Origin: Seminavis robusta
Taxonomy: Eukaryota > Bacillariophyta > Bacillariophyceae > Naviculales > Naviculaceae
Direction of reading: 5' to 3'
DNA: 34,350 nt
NCBI GenBank assembly: GCA_903772945.1
Contig: CAICTM010001199.1
Location: forward strand, 1 to 34,350
Translations under genes and position numbers: made by a program
Shown: positions 11,015 to 20,922 of the stretch, piece by piece
Layout: each line of letters opens with the position of its first letter
Position numbering within the stretch: position 1 is the first letter of the stretch
Notes under the pieces: generated by a model
The model's database searches: none
What the model was told of the DNA's origin: nothing
Seen by the model: only the letters and a program-made list of their open reading frames with translations

Positions 11015-11280
11015 CCTACCCCTAGTCCTCGGCCCCATGTCCTCGCCTCCACCTGGACAGGGGGTAACTTCTCCCACCCCGCTACGCTCCCTCCCTGTTC
11101 TGCCTCTGGCTTTTGGGTTGCACGACTCAAGGCTGTCCCGTGGAACATCACATTCCCGGGACTCCCTTTTGCCGTGTGGGATCCATCCGGGACTCCCCAG
11201 TCCCGAATGGTACCCCGGGGACTGGAGACGGTCGGCTCAGTAAATGGCCGAGTCTCTCCACTCACCTAATCCTCTACTAG
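11015..11280 (+). other. noncoding 3' region of the DIRS-like element
   Basis: No gene was seen. The stretch holds three spaced copies of a cgggact or ggggact motif (11155-11225) and an imperfect hairpin formed by gagacggtcggc and gccgagtctc (11225-11260). Both could be remnants of the terminal structures of the element. The border with the copia element is placed only roughly, between 11265 and 11330. Confidence 0.35.
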
Positions 11281-11329
11281 TCGTGTCTAGCTGCTCTGGG
11301 CGAGCGCAGCTTGTCTGCGCTTGTGTACA

Positions 11330-12480
11330 GAGAACAATTGTTAGTGTTTGAACATCTGGTCTTGCTCTCTTGCACGCGAACAACAGCTTGGCTGCGTTTG
11401 TGTGATAAATTTATCTGGTCTTGTCATCCAGAGCAGCTCCATCACCAGAACTGAATAAATCGGCAGGTGCCGCGCTGGACACCTTCTTCATTTGCTCGAA
11501 GTCCACTGGGAACTCCAAGATCATCTTCTTAAGATAGTCAATCATGTCAATGACTACCTTGCCTGGATCGGAAAAGTCCACCGTCATCCCCAAGTAGTCA
11601 TGCTTGGGACCACGGGTTGCCTTGACGGCTCCATAGGTTCCATATCTTGCGTTGAACCATTCCAGAGTGCGGTTGTTCACCAGCTTCATCGTGTGGCTCG
11701 ACATGAGATCATCCACATGGAAGCGAATCGTTTGCTGATAGCTTTCGATCATCCGGTTGGCCACACATGGATCGTACGGATTAAACACCAATCCAATTTC
11801 CTCCAGGTCACTTCTGAAAGCTTGTACCAAAGCAGTGCTGCCAAAACCATGCCGTAAATGGCTCGCTCCACGACAACATAGAGGACTGGACGTCCCTTCT
11901 TGTATGTCAGGAATGAAGCGTAAGTGTTAGGATCAATTTCCACAAGTAAGTCTGCAAGGGTTCCCTCAATGATCATGAGGACCCTGTCTTCACCTGGCTT
12001 GACAACTGGCATTGGAGTCCAAATGAATGCGTTTGGAACATCCAGTGACATGACATCCCTGTCTTCCGAGGCATCAACACACATGGATAACATCAAACCC
12101 TCAAGTGAAACCGTGGGACTTCTGGCGTCCTTCTTCTGGTGGTACACTCTTGTTGGCTTCCCATTGTAGACAGCTCTGGCCTTGACAGTGCCATCTCTTT
12201 TCTCAGTAACGAACATGAGTGCCATCTGTGCTTTCTTCAATTCAGATTCACTGCACTGGTTCGGGTCAATTGGGCTGAAACATACTCGGCTGTGGAGCTG
12301 GTCCATCTCTTTGAGTGCTGCCTCTCTTGCTTTGGTGCCCCATACTTTCAGACCCTTGGGTAGAAGATGTTGTTGGGCATGGCTGCTCTCATCCTTGACT
12401 TCTGCTGTGGCACTCCTGTGATTACAGGAGTCCATGAACAATGTCAAGTGCTTGCTTGTTTCGGTCTCGTAAAGCAGTGG
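11330..12480 (-). pseudogene. copia reverse transcriptase and start of RNase H, frameshifted
   Basis: The frame continues that of the integrase after the TAA at 12481-12483. It reads WGTKAREAALKEMDQLHS, LMFVTEKRDGTVKARAVYNG, SPTVSLEGLMLSMCVDA, MSLDVPNAFI (motif A) and VERAIYGMVLAALLWYK. A frame change at about 11830 leads to FNPYDPCVAN, the catalytic FHVDDLMSSH (about 11690-11720) and DYLGMTVDF. After TAA at about 11411 another frame shows AAKLLFACKRARPDVQT (about 11335-11395), the start of the RNase H connection. Beyond that the similarity ends. The catalytic Asp pair is intact, but the protein cannot be made in one piece. Confidence 0.8.
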
Positions 12481-14316
12481 TTACTTCGCTTCATCATCTT
12501 GGACGAAGGTCACTCCTTTCTTGTTTGCTTCAGCTGTAGCAATCCGAGCTGATCGTCGAATTCCAACTCGAGGAAGCTTGGAAGCTTTGTCTGGCCCAGC
12601 GAGGTTTTCATCATTGGTATCCACTGCTGGTGCCATCTCTTCAACTGTAGGGTTGGCTGGACTTGTACTTGTTGGGATTCCTTGGAATCCCTCTTCTCCT
12701 TCTTCATCGGAGTCAATGTCTGTGGCATACTGTTTGGATGCCCTTGGTACTAGCCCTGGGGCGTTCCCATCCTCAGAATCTTCATCTGATTCTTTGGATT
12801 CCACTGAATCGTCGTCCGAAGAGTCTCCATAGACTTGGAGGTAGCTCTCATTTCCATTGTCACCATCCACTCCTGCAGGCAAACCTACAGGCAAAAATTC
12901 CACAAGGTCACGGTTGTGAAAGATTAGAGGTTTCTTGCCCTTACCGTATGCCTTCTTTTCGACAGCATCAATGACTGAGCGAGGCATCGGCAGAATACGA
13001 ACATGCTGGCATGTGATGACTTCAAAGGTGACAAGATCCATCACACTGTGCCCTCCTTGGTGGTTGTCCATCAATGGACGGAGATAGATACAATCCAATC
13101 GCCGGGGCTCCATGGAATTGAGCTTGTCTGGTTCGTTGGAAGCAAGACAATAGCTCCCAAAAGTGTACTGGATTTCTTTGTAGCTTGTGGTCCGACCCTC
13201 CAAGATCTGCCTGGGAGGATTCACTTTGGAAATTCCATCAAGCGCTGGGAAAAGGTTGAGTTTACAATTGACATCATAGACCAATTCCACAATCATCACC
13301 TTTGGCATCACCAGAAATGGTGTTGCATACCAGGCTGTGCGGATGCACTCCTTCAAGGTTCGGATGTTGCGCTCGGCGGGACCACTGTGAGTCTGAGCCG
13401 CTCCATGGTTGAGCTTGAGCTCCATGTCGTTCTTGACAGGATCCATCAAGCTCTTGAACTCCAGGTCGCACTGGATTTCTTTGATCTCGAAATCATTATT
13501 CCCGTACCGAGCAAAGATTTTGTCAATGGCAGCATAGAATGATTTACCTTTCCGATTGGTCAGGTGGGCTGATTCTCTGTGACGGATCTGCAAGTCAGTG
13601 AATGCTAGAAAAGCAATTTCACAGACATAAAACACATCCATGCATCGGGTCAAGAACCTGTGGGGTGCCACCAGCTCATCCGGAACAGTATGGATACTGG
13701 CGGTCACTGGTGGTGGGCGTCTGCGTGTAGTAGAGCCCTTGGCCTTGCCCATGTCGCTGCCAAAAATTAATTCGGCACGATGGATGTCCTCCAGCTTGAC
13801 AGGACAGTCTCTAATTTGTCCAGTCCTAATCATGTTGCGGTAGCCCTCCAAAGGCGGACGCTGGAGGTTGTGGTACAGATTTCTCGCGAGAAATGCACCC
13901 TTGGCTTGCTTCTTGGTAAAGCCTTCGAGGTTGCCCTCCACCGTCTGAACCAAATGTTGGAACTCCGGTGCAAACTGGTTGAGTTGGGCCATGTGATCCA
14001 GTAGGTCTTGCTCAATCAGTACTCCATACAGACCTTTGGCGGTCCTTCCATACCTGGTGTGAATCCCAGTTGGGCGGTAGTGGTAGATGGCGTCGTCGAC
14101 TCTTGAGTCCATGAGGACATAGGATCCATCCTGTGCCCTGACGCAGTCATCCACAACAAGAGACAAAGCGTTGATGTTGGCGATGCCTCCTGGATTGGCA
14201 TAGCCGTTTCCGTAAGGGGTGTCACCTTCTTGGGTAAGCTTGGTGCTTCCAACGTTGGTGGCCATCTCGATTGGTCTGGGAGATAGTCGCTTGTGGACAA
14301 TCATGTCCTGGTTCAT
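12481..14316 (-). pseudogene. copia integrase region of pol
   Basis: A 611-codon open stretch starts at the ATG at 14314-14316, though its true upstream frame comes from the protease. Blocks are a GAG-pre-integrase-like region (GRTAKGLYGVLIEQDLLDHM), the integrase core with first Asp in RCMDVFYVCE (about 13630), second Asp in IQCDLEFKSLM (about 13465) and Glu in GPAERNIRTLKECIR (about 13360), then an acidic low-complexity linker (SSDDDSVESKESDEDSEDG, 12790-12850) typical of the region before RT. A TAA at 12481-12483 separates it from RT in the same frame, so this is a nonsense mutation and not a domain border. The removed insertion at 14340-15554 would connect it in frame to protease. Confidence 0.8.
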
Positions 14317-14334
14317 GACAGTTCGGATTGAACT

Positions 14335-14339
14335 GCCAC
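14335..14339. repeat. 5-bp target duplication of the small LTR element, left copy
   Basis: The bases gccac recur at 15555-15559. Joining across one copy restores the frame VYLDSGSS of the copia protease. Five bases is the usual Ty1/copia-type duplication length. Confidence 0.8.
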
Positions 14340-14427
14340 TGATGAATGTAGTATATATACTACAGAAATTGCCTCCATCTCACCGAGACCAACATGACAT
14401 ATTTTTAAGATAATTACGAATTCATAG
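14340..14427 (+). repeat. left LTR (88 bp)
   Basis: Identical to 15467-15554. It begins tgatgaatg and ends attcatag, so atgaat/attcat form a short inverted terminal repeat. It contains the perfect 18-base palindrome tgtagtatatatactaca (14347-14364), which includes a TATA-like core. The 3' end is set by the 5-bp target duplication and ends in AG rather than the usual CA. Confidence 0.8.
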
Positions 14428-15466
14428 GATTAACAGTACTGCCTCTACCCTGGACAACCAGGGAGCCTTCAACAAATTAGTACACTCGGTCCTCCAGTTA
14501 GAGTAAGGATCCCCAGGCCTGTGGTTCGAAACTTGGTAATGGCACCAAGGATTTAACCTCCACCTGGCTGAAGCAGCTAACATTGCCCAGGAATGTTCTC
14601 TAGTTAAGTATGCACTAGTTAACTCGTACACCCCTCCTTATCGCTTAGACAAGTGTGCAGCGACCCGATCCTGCACAGCTGGGAAGGTGGGATACGGCAA
14701 TTAAGTAAAGGTGCCCCTTGAGTACCCCAATGCTCCGTAAGCATTCCGTTTCCTAGTAGATCGTGGAACGTCCAACAGAAACACCAGTTCCGGGGGAGTT
14801 ATCGTCTTCAATTCCCCGTGACACACCAACCATTAACCGTTCAAAGACTTTGGGGGAGAAGTTCACCTCAAGCGGTGGGATAAGCAAGTCTCACTCGTAA
14901 ATAGTATAAGACGTCCTCTATAGTTAGTACACCAGACTATGGGGGAGTGTACTCCTCATCGTGACATAGCCTGGACTAACAGAACACTAGTGAACGATGT
15001 CTAAGACCTTCAGTTGGCTCTCCACATGCCTCCGTTCGTGAGTTCAGAGAAGACTAGTAAGCCATTCGTACTAGTATTCTGGCAGTCAGTTCACAACGTA
15101 CGTTAGTATCGCTCGTAAGTACTCTCCACCATAGTCCCAGAATTCTATAAGCTTCCGGGGGAGCATATCAACAAGTTAAGAGAACACGTACCTCCACTGA
15201 CACTACTGACGTCAGTGGGATTCTGTTCCACTGATGTACGTACGTACCTCCACTGACGTACTTGAGAACACGAAGAACCCTTCCAACATGATCTCGAAGG
15301 CTAGCGCTTGAATACAGGCAGCGCTAAAGCGTAAATAAATACCTGCATACACACCAGTACGTGCGAATTAGTGCTGGGTGTCCACAACTGCTCGAACTCG
15401 AGAGTCACCGTGATTGCAAAGTCATGACTCGAAGAGAACCTGCAGAGTTGTTCGGCAATGGGGGAG

Positions 15467-15554
15467 TGATGAATGTAGTATATATACTACAGAAATTGCC
15501 TCCATCTCACCGAGACCAACATGACATATTTTTAAGATAATTACGAATTCATAG
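15467..15554 (+). repeat. right LTR (88 bp)
   Basis: Identical copy of 14340-14427, preceded directly by the polypurine stretch gggggag at 15460-15466 and followed by the target duplication gccac at 15555-15559. Confidence 0.8.
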
Positions 15555-15559
15555 GCCAC
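15555..15559. repeat. 5-bp target duplication of the small LTR element, right copy
   Basis: Copy of gccac at 14335-14339. On the copia coding strand it covers the end of the Ser codon and the Gly codon of the protease Asp-Ser-Gly triad. Confidence 0.8.
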
Positions 15560-17326
15560 TGTCGAGATACACTGTGTTGGCTCCATCAGGAATGAGGGTC
15601 TTGACCGACACTCCTGTAAGATTTGGCTCTGCCACTCCTGTGAGTTCGGCATCTGCCACTCCTGGGAACTCAAACGCAACTTGATGATGCAGGTAGTCTT
15701 CATAGCAGTTGCCTCTTCTGAGGATGTCTCATCTCGCCTCCACTCTTCCGCATAAAGCGGGACTCCTCCAAGGAAATCAACGGCGAATTGCCCCCAGTCA
15801 ACGGATTCTTCTGGATCACTGTCGGTTGTGGAGTCATCTCTGGCCATCAGCGGCGGGACTCCTCCAACTTGATGGTGCTGGAAGTGGAACTGCAATGACC
15901 CTGCCGCGCTGGCCTGAGAGGCTTGGCTTGACATGGGAAACTGCTGGAAGTTTGACTGGCTCGTAGGAGGTGGAGGGATTCCACTGAATCCACTCCTGGT
16001 CGATGTGTCTCCGGCTGGAGCTGGAGCTGGTGCCGTCACCACTGTGGTAGGCACTCCTTGAAGCAGTTGCATCGGATGTTGATGATACTGCGGCATGAAG
16101 GACTTCTTCATGCCATTGAATTTATTGATCGCCCATTCAGGTTTGGGGATCTTAAATTTGACCTTGCACGGCGGAAGCTTGTGATCTGGGCTGCCACAAC
16201 AGTAGCAGGCTTCACCTGGCTGTGACTGCTGGTAAAAGACAGCAGCTGGGAGCCCTTCCTTCATCTTCTTTGGATCAAAAGAAGGTGGCTTGGGATTGGA
16301 GTATGGTTTCCGTTCCCTGCCCTTCCGCTGTTCCAACCATTCCTTGCTGGCCTTGAATCTGTCATTGGACAGTGTCTCTCTGAGATGGTCCAGGGTAGCA
16401 GGGAACTGGATGCTGCCATCCATGGCATAGGCTGCCTCAACGGTCTTCTGGTAATCTCCATATCTTCCTTCTTGTAGTCCATGGCAGCCCACGGTTGCTT
16501 TCAACCTAGCCCTTTCCGTCACTAGCACCTTTTCTTGGGCGTCGTGACTCGATGCGGCCTTGTATTCAGCTAATCCGATAGTCTTGGCATCAATGAACTC
16601 CGTTCCGACCAGGTCATACACTTGATCCACGTCGCTGTCGACCTTTCTCAAGTAGAAGTCAACTCTGTCATGGTCTCCTTGTTTCGGGAACAAACCACGT
16701 TGGATGGTCTTGATGAATTGTAGCAATGGGAACACTTTGGTTGAGCCTTGCATCACTATCAATCGGATCCTCTTGAGCATCTCAATGGGATCGAGCTTGA
16801 CTGCATCTTCATAGTCTCCTAGACCTCTCAGCTTGGACTTCATGGCGTCGGTACAGTATGTCACCTGGATGGTGGTTGCACCAGTCTTGAGAATGTTCTC
16901 ATAGGCGCGAGTCGACTTTGCCTTGTACTCGCTGAGTTCCAAAGCATCGTACTCTTTGGCTTTGGGATCAACAAGTGCTGTCTGAAGTTTCGACTTATCC
17001 GGCTTGGTTGGTGCCTGACTTGTCATGGTCTCAATGGCCAATGAAGCCAGTGGCACATCATTCCATTCAGGCTTGGTCCTTAGGTCCTGGACAATGTGTG
17101 TCAGGGTCTCCTCAAAAGGATAATACCTGGTGTCAGCGTGTCCATTTGGATGGAAGAGGAACTGACGCTTGGAACTCTTGTTCTGGTTCCTGTAGCTGTT
17201 GCCTCTTCCTTGATGGCTTCTTCCTGAGGAATTGAATCCCCTACCCCCCCCCCTAGAAGGGTATCTTCCTCCACCACGACCACCTCTTCCTTGGAATCTC
17301 ATGGTCTTGTTGGTGTGGTAATGCAC
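15560..17326 (-). pseudogene. copia Gag and start of protease
   Basis: Gag forms the particle and binds RNA. The frame starts at 17326, or at a second Met eight codons later, with an Arg/Gly-rich RNA-binding-like N-terminus (RGGRGGGRYPSRGGGRG) encoded in part by a run of C on the plus strand (about 17244-17252). A capsid-like helical region follows, then a zinc knuckle CYCCGSPDHKLPPC with C-x2-C-x4-H-x4-C spacing (about 16169-16210), then Pro/Gln-rich sequence. Protease lies in a different overlapping frame, readable from about 15720 as EFPGVADAELTGVAEP to VYLDSGSS at the insertion. Gag-protease therefore needs a frameshift, programmed or mutational. Gag itself has no stops. The frame continues to 15422, but those residues come from the inserted LTR element. 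Confidence 0.75.
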
Positions 17327-17789
17327 TCTTGTGCTTGCTGGTTCCTTGGAACTAGCTTGTTCTCGTGGAACTGTGTGGATACTCCTGCAGGAAGGATCTC
17401 ACGGTGGACTCTCGTATGAGTCACTGCTTTGTGAAAAAGCTTGCTTGTTGGCTGGATAGCCTTCTTTTGGTCGCTCTTGGTGCGCCTGTTGGTGGCTGGA
17501 TAGCCTCTGTCTTTGACATCTCACGGAATTCCTGAGGAAAACGTGGTTTCTTCTTTGGAGCCTTGGGTAGTAGCGAACTGCCTCTGTTGGTCCTTTCGTT
17601 GCATCTGTTCTTCTGCAGATGGCCTTCGTATACTTAGATGAGTACACGGTGTGAGTTACAGTTGCTGGAACAGTTCTCATGAGGAGATTTGCTTCTCCGG
17701 GATACTTATGAGCTTCGTCGTGATTTTTTGTGTTTCTCTTCACAGTAGCACTGTATCACTCGAATCAACCTATCTCACTCAATTCTTGG
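17327..17789 (-). other. copia leader between LTR and gag
   Basis: About 460 bases between the presumed LTR end and the Gag start. One reading frame of 114 codons (17399-17743, minus) has no recognisable domain. I read the stretch as untranslated leader, possibly including some Gag sequence in another frame. Confidence 0.35.
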
Positions 17790-18541
17790 AGTTAGAATCT
17801 TGCACTGATACTCAGAGATGCAGCTAGATGTCCTCTATCGTTTGATGTATTGCTTGCAACGCCTGTGTCGCGACTTATCTTGATCGCCGTACGACGACTT
17901 CTGCTCGTTGTGATGCGACGGATCAAAATCACGCGCGATGACACGATGATGTAATCGACTTCAACTTGTTGAATAAGAGCCGGATTTAGCGGACAATCCG
18001 TGTAGCTTGTTCTCATTGATCACGTGGTGTATGTAGATCTCTCCAGTTCCGGCCGGAAACTGTTGATCGATCGTTGTACCTTGATTGCGTGAAGATGGGA
18101 ATCTCGCGCACGCACCTCTTTGCTGTTAGAGGTGTTTCGATGCTCTTATAGTGGAGCTAGAGGCCTGTTTCTTGCACCTCTTCTCTGTTGCAGGTGGTAA
18201 CTCAATACACTTTGATACTCTTCAGGTCAATTTGACTTACTATCTCGAGACGGTTGACTCTTCGAACTCGAGAAGCGCTTTTGCTTTTCAGTGTTGTTTG
18301 CTAGTAATACTGCAGCTTATTGGGGAGTAATTTGGTTTTAGATTAAGCTGAAAAGCAAAAGTGAGGATTTTCTGGTTGCTGACAGCAATTCGTGTGATTG
18401 AATTGGATATAAGGACCCCCGTAACACTTTAGACCTAAAACTCCCTCGGTTCCTTGCATCATGAATATGCATGTGAACCGGACTAGATGATTAATACACG
18501 AGTCAATAGTAAAGAGGTATCAGGAATATTTCCTCTAACAG
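17790..18541 (-). repeat. copia 5' LTR (approximate)
   Basis: On the minus strand the LTR seems to start at 18541 with tgttagaggaaatattcc, and a matching short inverted end ttctaac occurs at about 17793. These would give an LTR of about 750 bp. A sequence gtatcagtgc at about 17805-17816 resembles a tRNA-Met-type primer site but would then lie just inside the LTR, so the inner end is uncertain. No 3' LTR is present to confirm either end. Confidence 0.4.
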
Positions 18542-18922
18542 TGCCTCAGGAGTGTTCAACACCTCCAGTAGGCACCAAACCAAGGACTTGGCCCTGTCAG
18601 TCAGACAGGAGGGCCAGCAAAGCTCTCTGCTGAGCCCTTTGGGCCAGCTCACCTCAGGAGCTGGGGGCCTTCGCTATTCAATCAGTTTGGGGCAGTCTAG
18701 AGAACAGTATCTATCTGTTCACCCTCCACTGCTTCTGCTCGGCCTACACAGGATGGGTATCTGACTGTGGAGGGATATAAGTTGAGCACCAAGCCTGGGA
18801 ATGGATTACGTTTTCAATACGGTTTCACTTCATTATTTTCTAGACTATGGGAGGACGATGTGGATATCATCTCCAAGCAATAAGCCACCGAGCTGCCTTT
18901 CCGTAGAGCCAACTAAGCTGCT
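18542..18922. other. region without recognised gene
   Basis: Only short frames (up to 70 codons) are present and none resembles a known family. It lies between the copia 5' LTR and the second LINE 3' end. A short hairpin-like cctgtcagtcagacagg occurs at about 18593-18609. Confidence 0.4.
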
Positions 18923-19504
18923 GGTACGAATCTAGAGCCCTTGCCCTGAAATCCGTAGAGAACCCAGAGCTCTCGCTCCTAAAAGTTATCGGGAAACCTC
19001 AGACCAGAACAGGTATGGCTTCTCCAAACACCAATCAACACACGATCCCAATGGCCGACAGCATCAATCCGGCAATGGATCAACACATGGGAACCAGTCC
19101 TTGAAGAGAGTTACGTCACACAGCTTGGGACTGGGTAATTGACGCGGGACCTCCACCTCCCATTCTTCCAATTCCCTCCTGCGTCCGCTTCCGTCCCTTC
19201 TTTTCTCTCTCCACCCAACCCACCCAGAAACTCTCCCTGAATCCATTTGGCAAACCCACAAATCCGTTAGGAATATATGTCCGGCAAATCCACGCGAGAT
19301 ATGCCATTTATACTTACATGTAACTTCAAATGCACCATCTCCCCTAGGGAGTGTGGTGCCGGTGAGGGAACCAGTGGTGGTCTCCTGTGAAACCAAACCC
19401 CGCTTCGACCGGGAGCGGTTATCCAAAGCTTCGGCTGCAGCACAGTGATGATCCGTCCATTGGGGCCATATCCGTTATAAAGATTTTTTTCTTTTTTGCT
19501 CTAC
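18923..19504 (+). mobile_element. 5'-truncated LINE copy (3' untranslated region only)
   Basis: From 18987 to about 19490 this matches the 3' untranslated region of the LINE at 1610-2122 in inverted orientation, so here the element is on the plus strand. It ends ccgttataaag plus a T-rich run, the same end as the other copy. Weak similarity may extend upstream to about 18923. The 8-mer aagctgct occurs at 18915-18922 and 19505-19512, exactly flanking this stretch, and could be the target duplication. Reading frames here, such as 19064-19426 on the minus strand, are fortuitous. Confidence 0.65.
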
Positions 19505-19512
19505 AAGCTGCT

Positions 19513-20400
19513 AACTTCGGTTGCTTGTTAATCAGTCTTGGCCAACTGGTCGACAGCATTTTCCTGTTGGTAGCTCATTGTTGATCGCTCCTTTTTCGAA
19601 AATCGATACGGAAATCCCTAGTCGTGCGTATTTTCGGCAAGGTGCTTGTAACCGGCATGGTACTAACACAGTACTCACAACAACAAAAAAAAGTGCTCAC
19701 TTTTTGATCGATTTGCGAGCTCCGAAAGAGGATCCCTACTACTATTATGAGTGACTTCGAAGGGTAACTCAAGCTCTCCGTTAGCACAATCTGACTGTGT
19801 CGAAAAGATCCAAGGTTATCAGCGCGTCAAGCAGCCTCTGTTTAGTCATTGACCAACTGTGCAAGCTTTCAAGGCTACATTTGGATTACTCATGGCAGTG
19901 TTTGTCCAGCACACCACATCCAGCCAGCACAACAGCAGTCATCATGGGCACTAGTAAGATTAAACAGAGAAAGTGATCCTTTCCTCCTTGAGATTCTTTT
20001 GGATTGTCTTCAATACCACTACGAGAATTGTTTCCTGCACCTGTGGCACTATCCAGACAGGTACCGTAAGCTTGTTGGGGCAAAGAACCAGATAGGCTGG
20101 GATAATCTCCTCCGAGGATATCCTCTGGGGTCCCCGTGGGTAAAGGAAAGAGTATGAATAGAATGAAGCCAGCAAAAGCGAAAACTAATTATCACCGGGC
20201 ATCTGCTTCTATCGGTACACGGATTACCTTCGTTGGGGGTCAAAGCTCCACTGGCGTATGTTTGTATTCTAGAATATAGCTGTGACGAAGGGTTGTGATC
20301 TACACAGACCAAAGTGACAAGATGGGCGCCGTTGGCAGCATTAGAACAACAAATGCAATTATTAATTATTCAAGATAAAGTAATGAGTTCATCATCTGAA
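19513..20400. other. region without recognised gene
   Basis: No supported gene. On the minus strand, overlapping short frames between 19886 and 20312 include a hydrophobic stretch FLCLILLVPMMTAVVLAGCG (about 19915-19975) that could be a membrane helix from a decayed or intron-split gene, but no family was recognised. Near 20400 about 70 bases resemble the sequence after the stop codon at 25732, so the inverted duplication of the last exon extends into the 3' untranslated region. Confidence 0.4.
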
Positions 20401-20922
20401 TCACTGACGATCTGCTATGAGCTGATTCTTCTTGTACTGCAGCACGACGATGGCCACTACAGAGCAGCCAAACAGAAGTTGCAAGAGTCTAATTTGGGCA
20501 ACCAGATCGGATGCATCTTGCTGATCATCTTGGCTTGAGATGGTGACCTTGTTGTGGTTACCATTCCAACGCTCACGACTAGGTAATCTTTCACCACCTC
20601 CCTTGTCAGAATCACGGCCCAAAATCTCATCCAGCTTGTGATGAAGTTTGTCTGTTTGTGCTGCCATTTGCGCTGCTGAAGCCGCCAGCTGCTCCTTCAT
20701 TCCATTCTCAAGTCTGATCATGTGCTCCCGTTGTTGCCAGAGTTGCTCCCGTTGCTGTAAAAGCTGCTCCCGTTGTTTCAGACTGTGGTCATCAATGCCT
20801 TCGCTTACAGCCACAATCAGCTGCTCCTCAATCGAAGGGGGGGCATCCAATGAGTAGCGCTGTACATCGGATTCATGTAGGATCAATTCCAGATTGCGCA
20901 CACTGAACGTGTAGTCAATAAT
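20401..20922 (-). pseudogene. inverted partial copy of the last exon of the 20924-25732 gene
   Basis: The frame on the minus strand from about 20922 to the stop at 20401-20403 encodes about 174 residues matching the C-terminus of the gene at 20924-25732. It starts NIIDYTFSVRNLELILHESD, continues through a QRE-rich coiled coil and ends with the membrane-like LLQLLFGCSVVAIVVLQY and KKNQLIADRQ. It has three QREQL-type units where the other copy has two, and a shorter Ala/Gln segment (AASAAQMAAQ). Upstream of 20922 on this strand the frame runs antisense through the neighbouring gene, so no 5' part exists here. It is a gene fragment, unless a distant exon is spliced to it. Confidence 0.75.

Larger units (their letters stand above)
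7388..11280 (+). mobile_element. DIRS-like tyrosine-recombinase retrotransposon, 5'-truncated
   Basis: RT and RNase H are followed by a tyrosine recombinase, with no integrase and no LTRs, which is the DIRS order. The block is visibly richer in G and C than its neighbours. Coding sequence is already open at 7388, where it abuts the terminus of the unknown element, so the 5' end is missing. The right end is uncertain: copia-type coding on the other strand is recognisable from about 11330 upward. No split direct repeats or inverted termini typical of complete DIRS elements were recognised. Confidence 0.75.
14340..15554 (+). mobile_element. non-autonomous TRIM-like LTR retrotransposon in the copia protease
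   Basis: The insert is 1215 bp with identical 88-bp direct terminal repeats (14340-14427 and 15467-15554) and 1039 bp between them. The longest reading frame inside is about 70 codons with no recognisable domain. A polypurine stretch aatgggggag directly precedes the right repeat, as expected for plus-strand priming, and fixes the orientation as plus. A hairpin ccctgg-acaa-ccaggg lies at 14448-14463, just inside the left repeat. No primer binding site matching a known tRNA end was recognised. Identical LTRs and an intact target duplication point to a recent insertion, whereas the surrounding copia element is decayed. It must have used enzymes from another element. Confidence 0.8.
11281..18541 (-). 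mobile_element. Ty1/copia LTR retrotransposon (diatom CoDi-like), 3'-truncated
   Basis: On the minus strand the order is 5' LTR (about 18541-17790), leader, Gag with zinc knuckle, protease DSG motif, integrase, RT and the start of RNase H. Integrase before RT is the copia order. The element ends inside RNase H where the DIRS-like element begins, so the rest of RNase H and the 3' LTR are missing. A separate LTR element sits inside the protease (14340-15554). Stop and frame changes in pol show it is dead. Confidence 0.85.

Noticed and set aside
14483..14560. Candidate tRNA gene suggested by ggttcgaaact
   Set aside because: The T-stem and acceptor stem do not pair and no anticodon arm forms. 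It is kept only as a low-interest tRNA-like promoter observation.
15422..15554. C-terminal end of the Gag reading frame
   Set aside because: These residues are encoded by the right LTR of the inserted element, not by the copia element.
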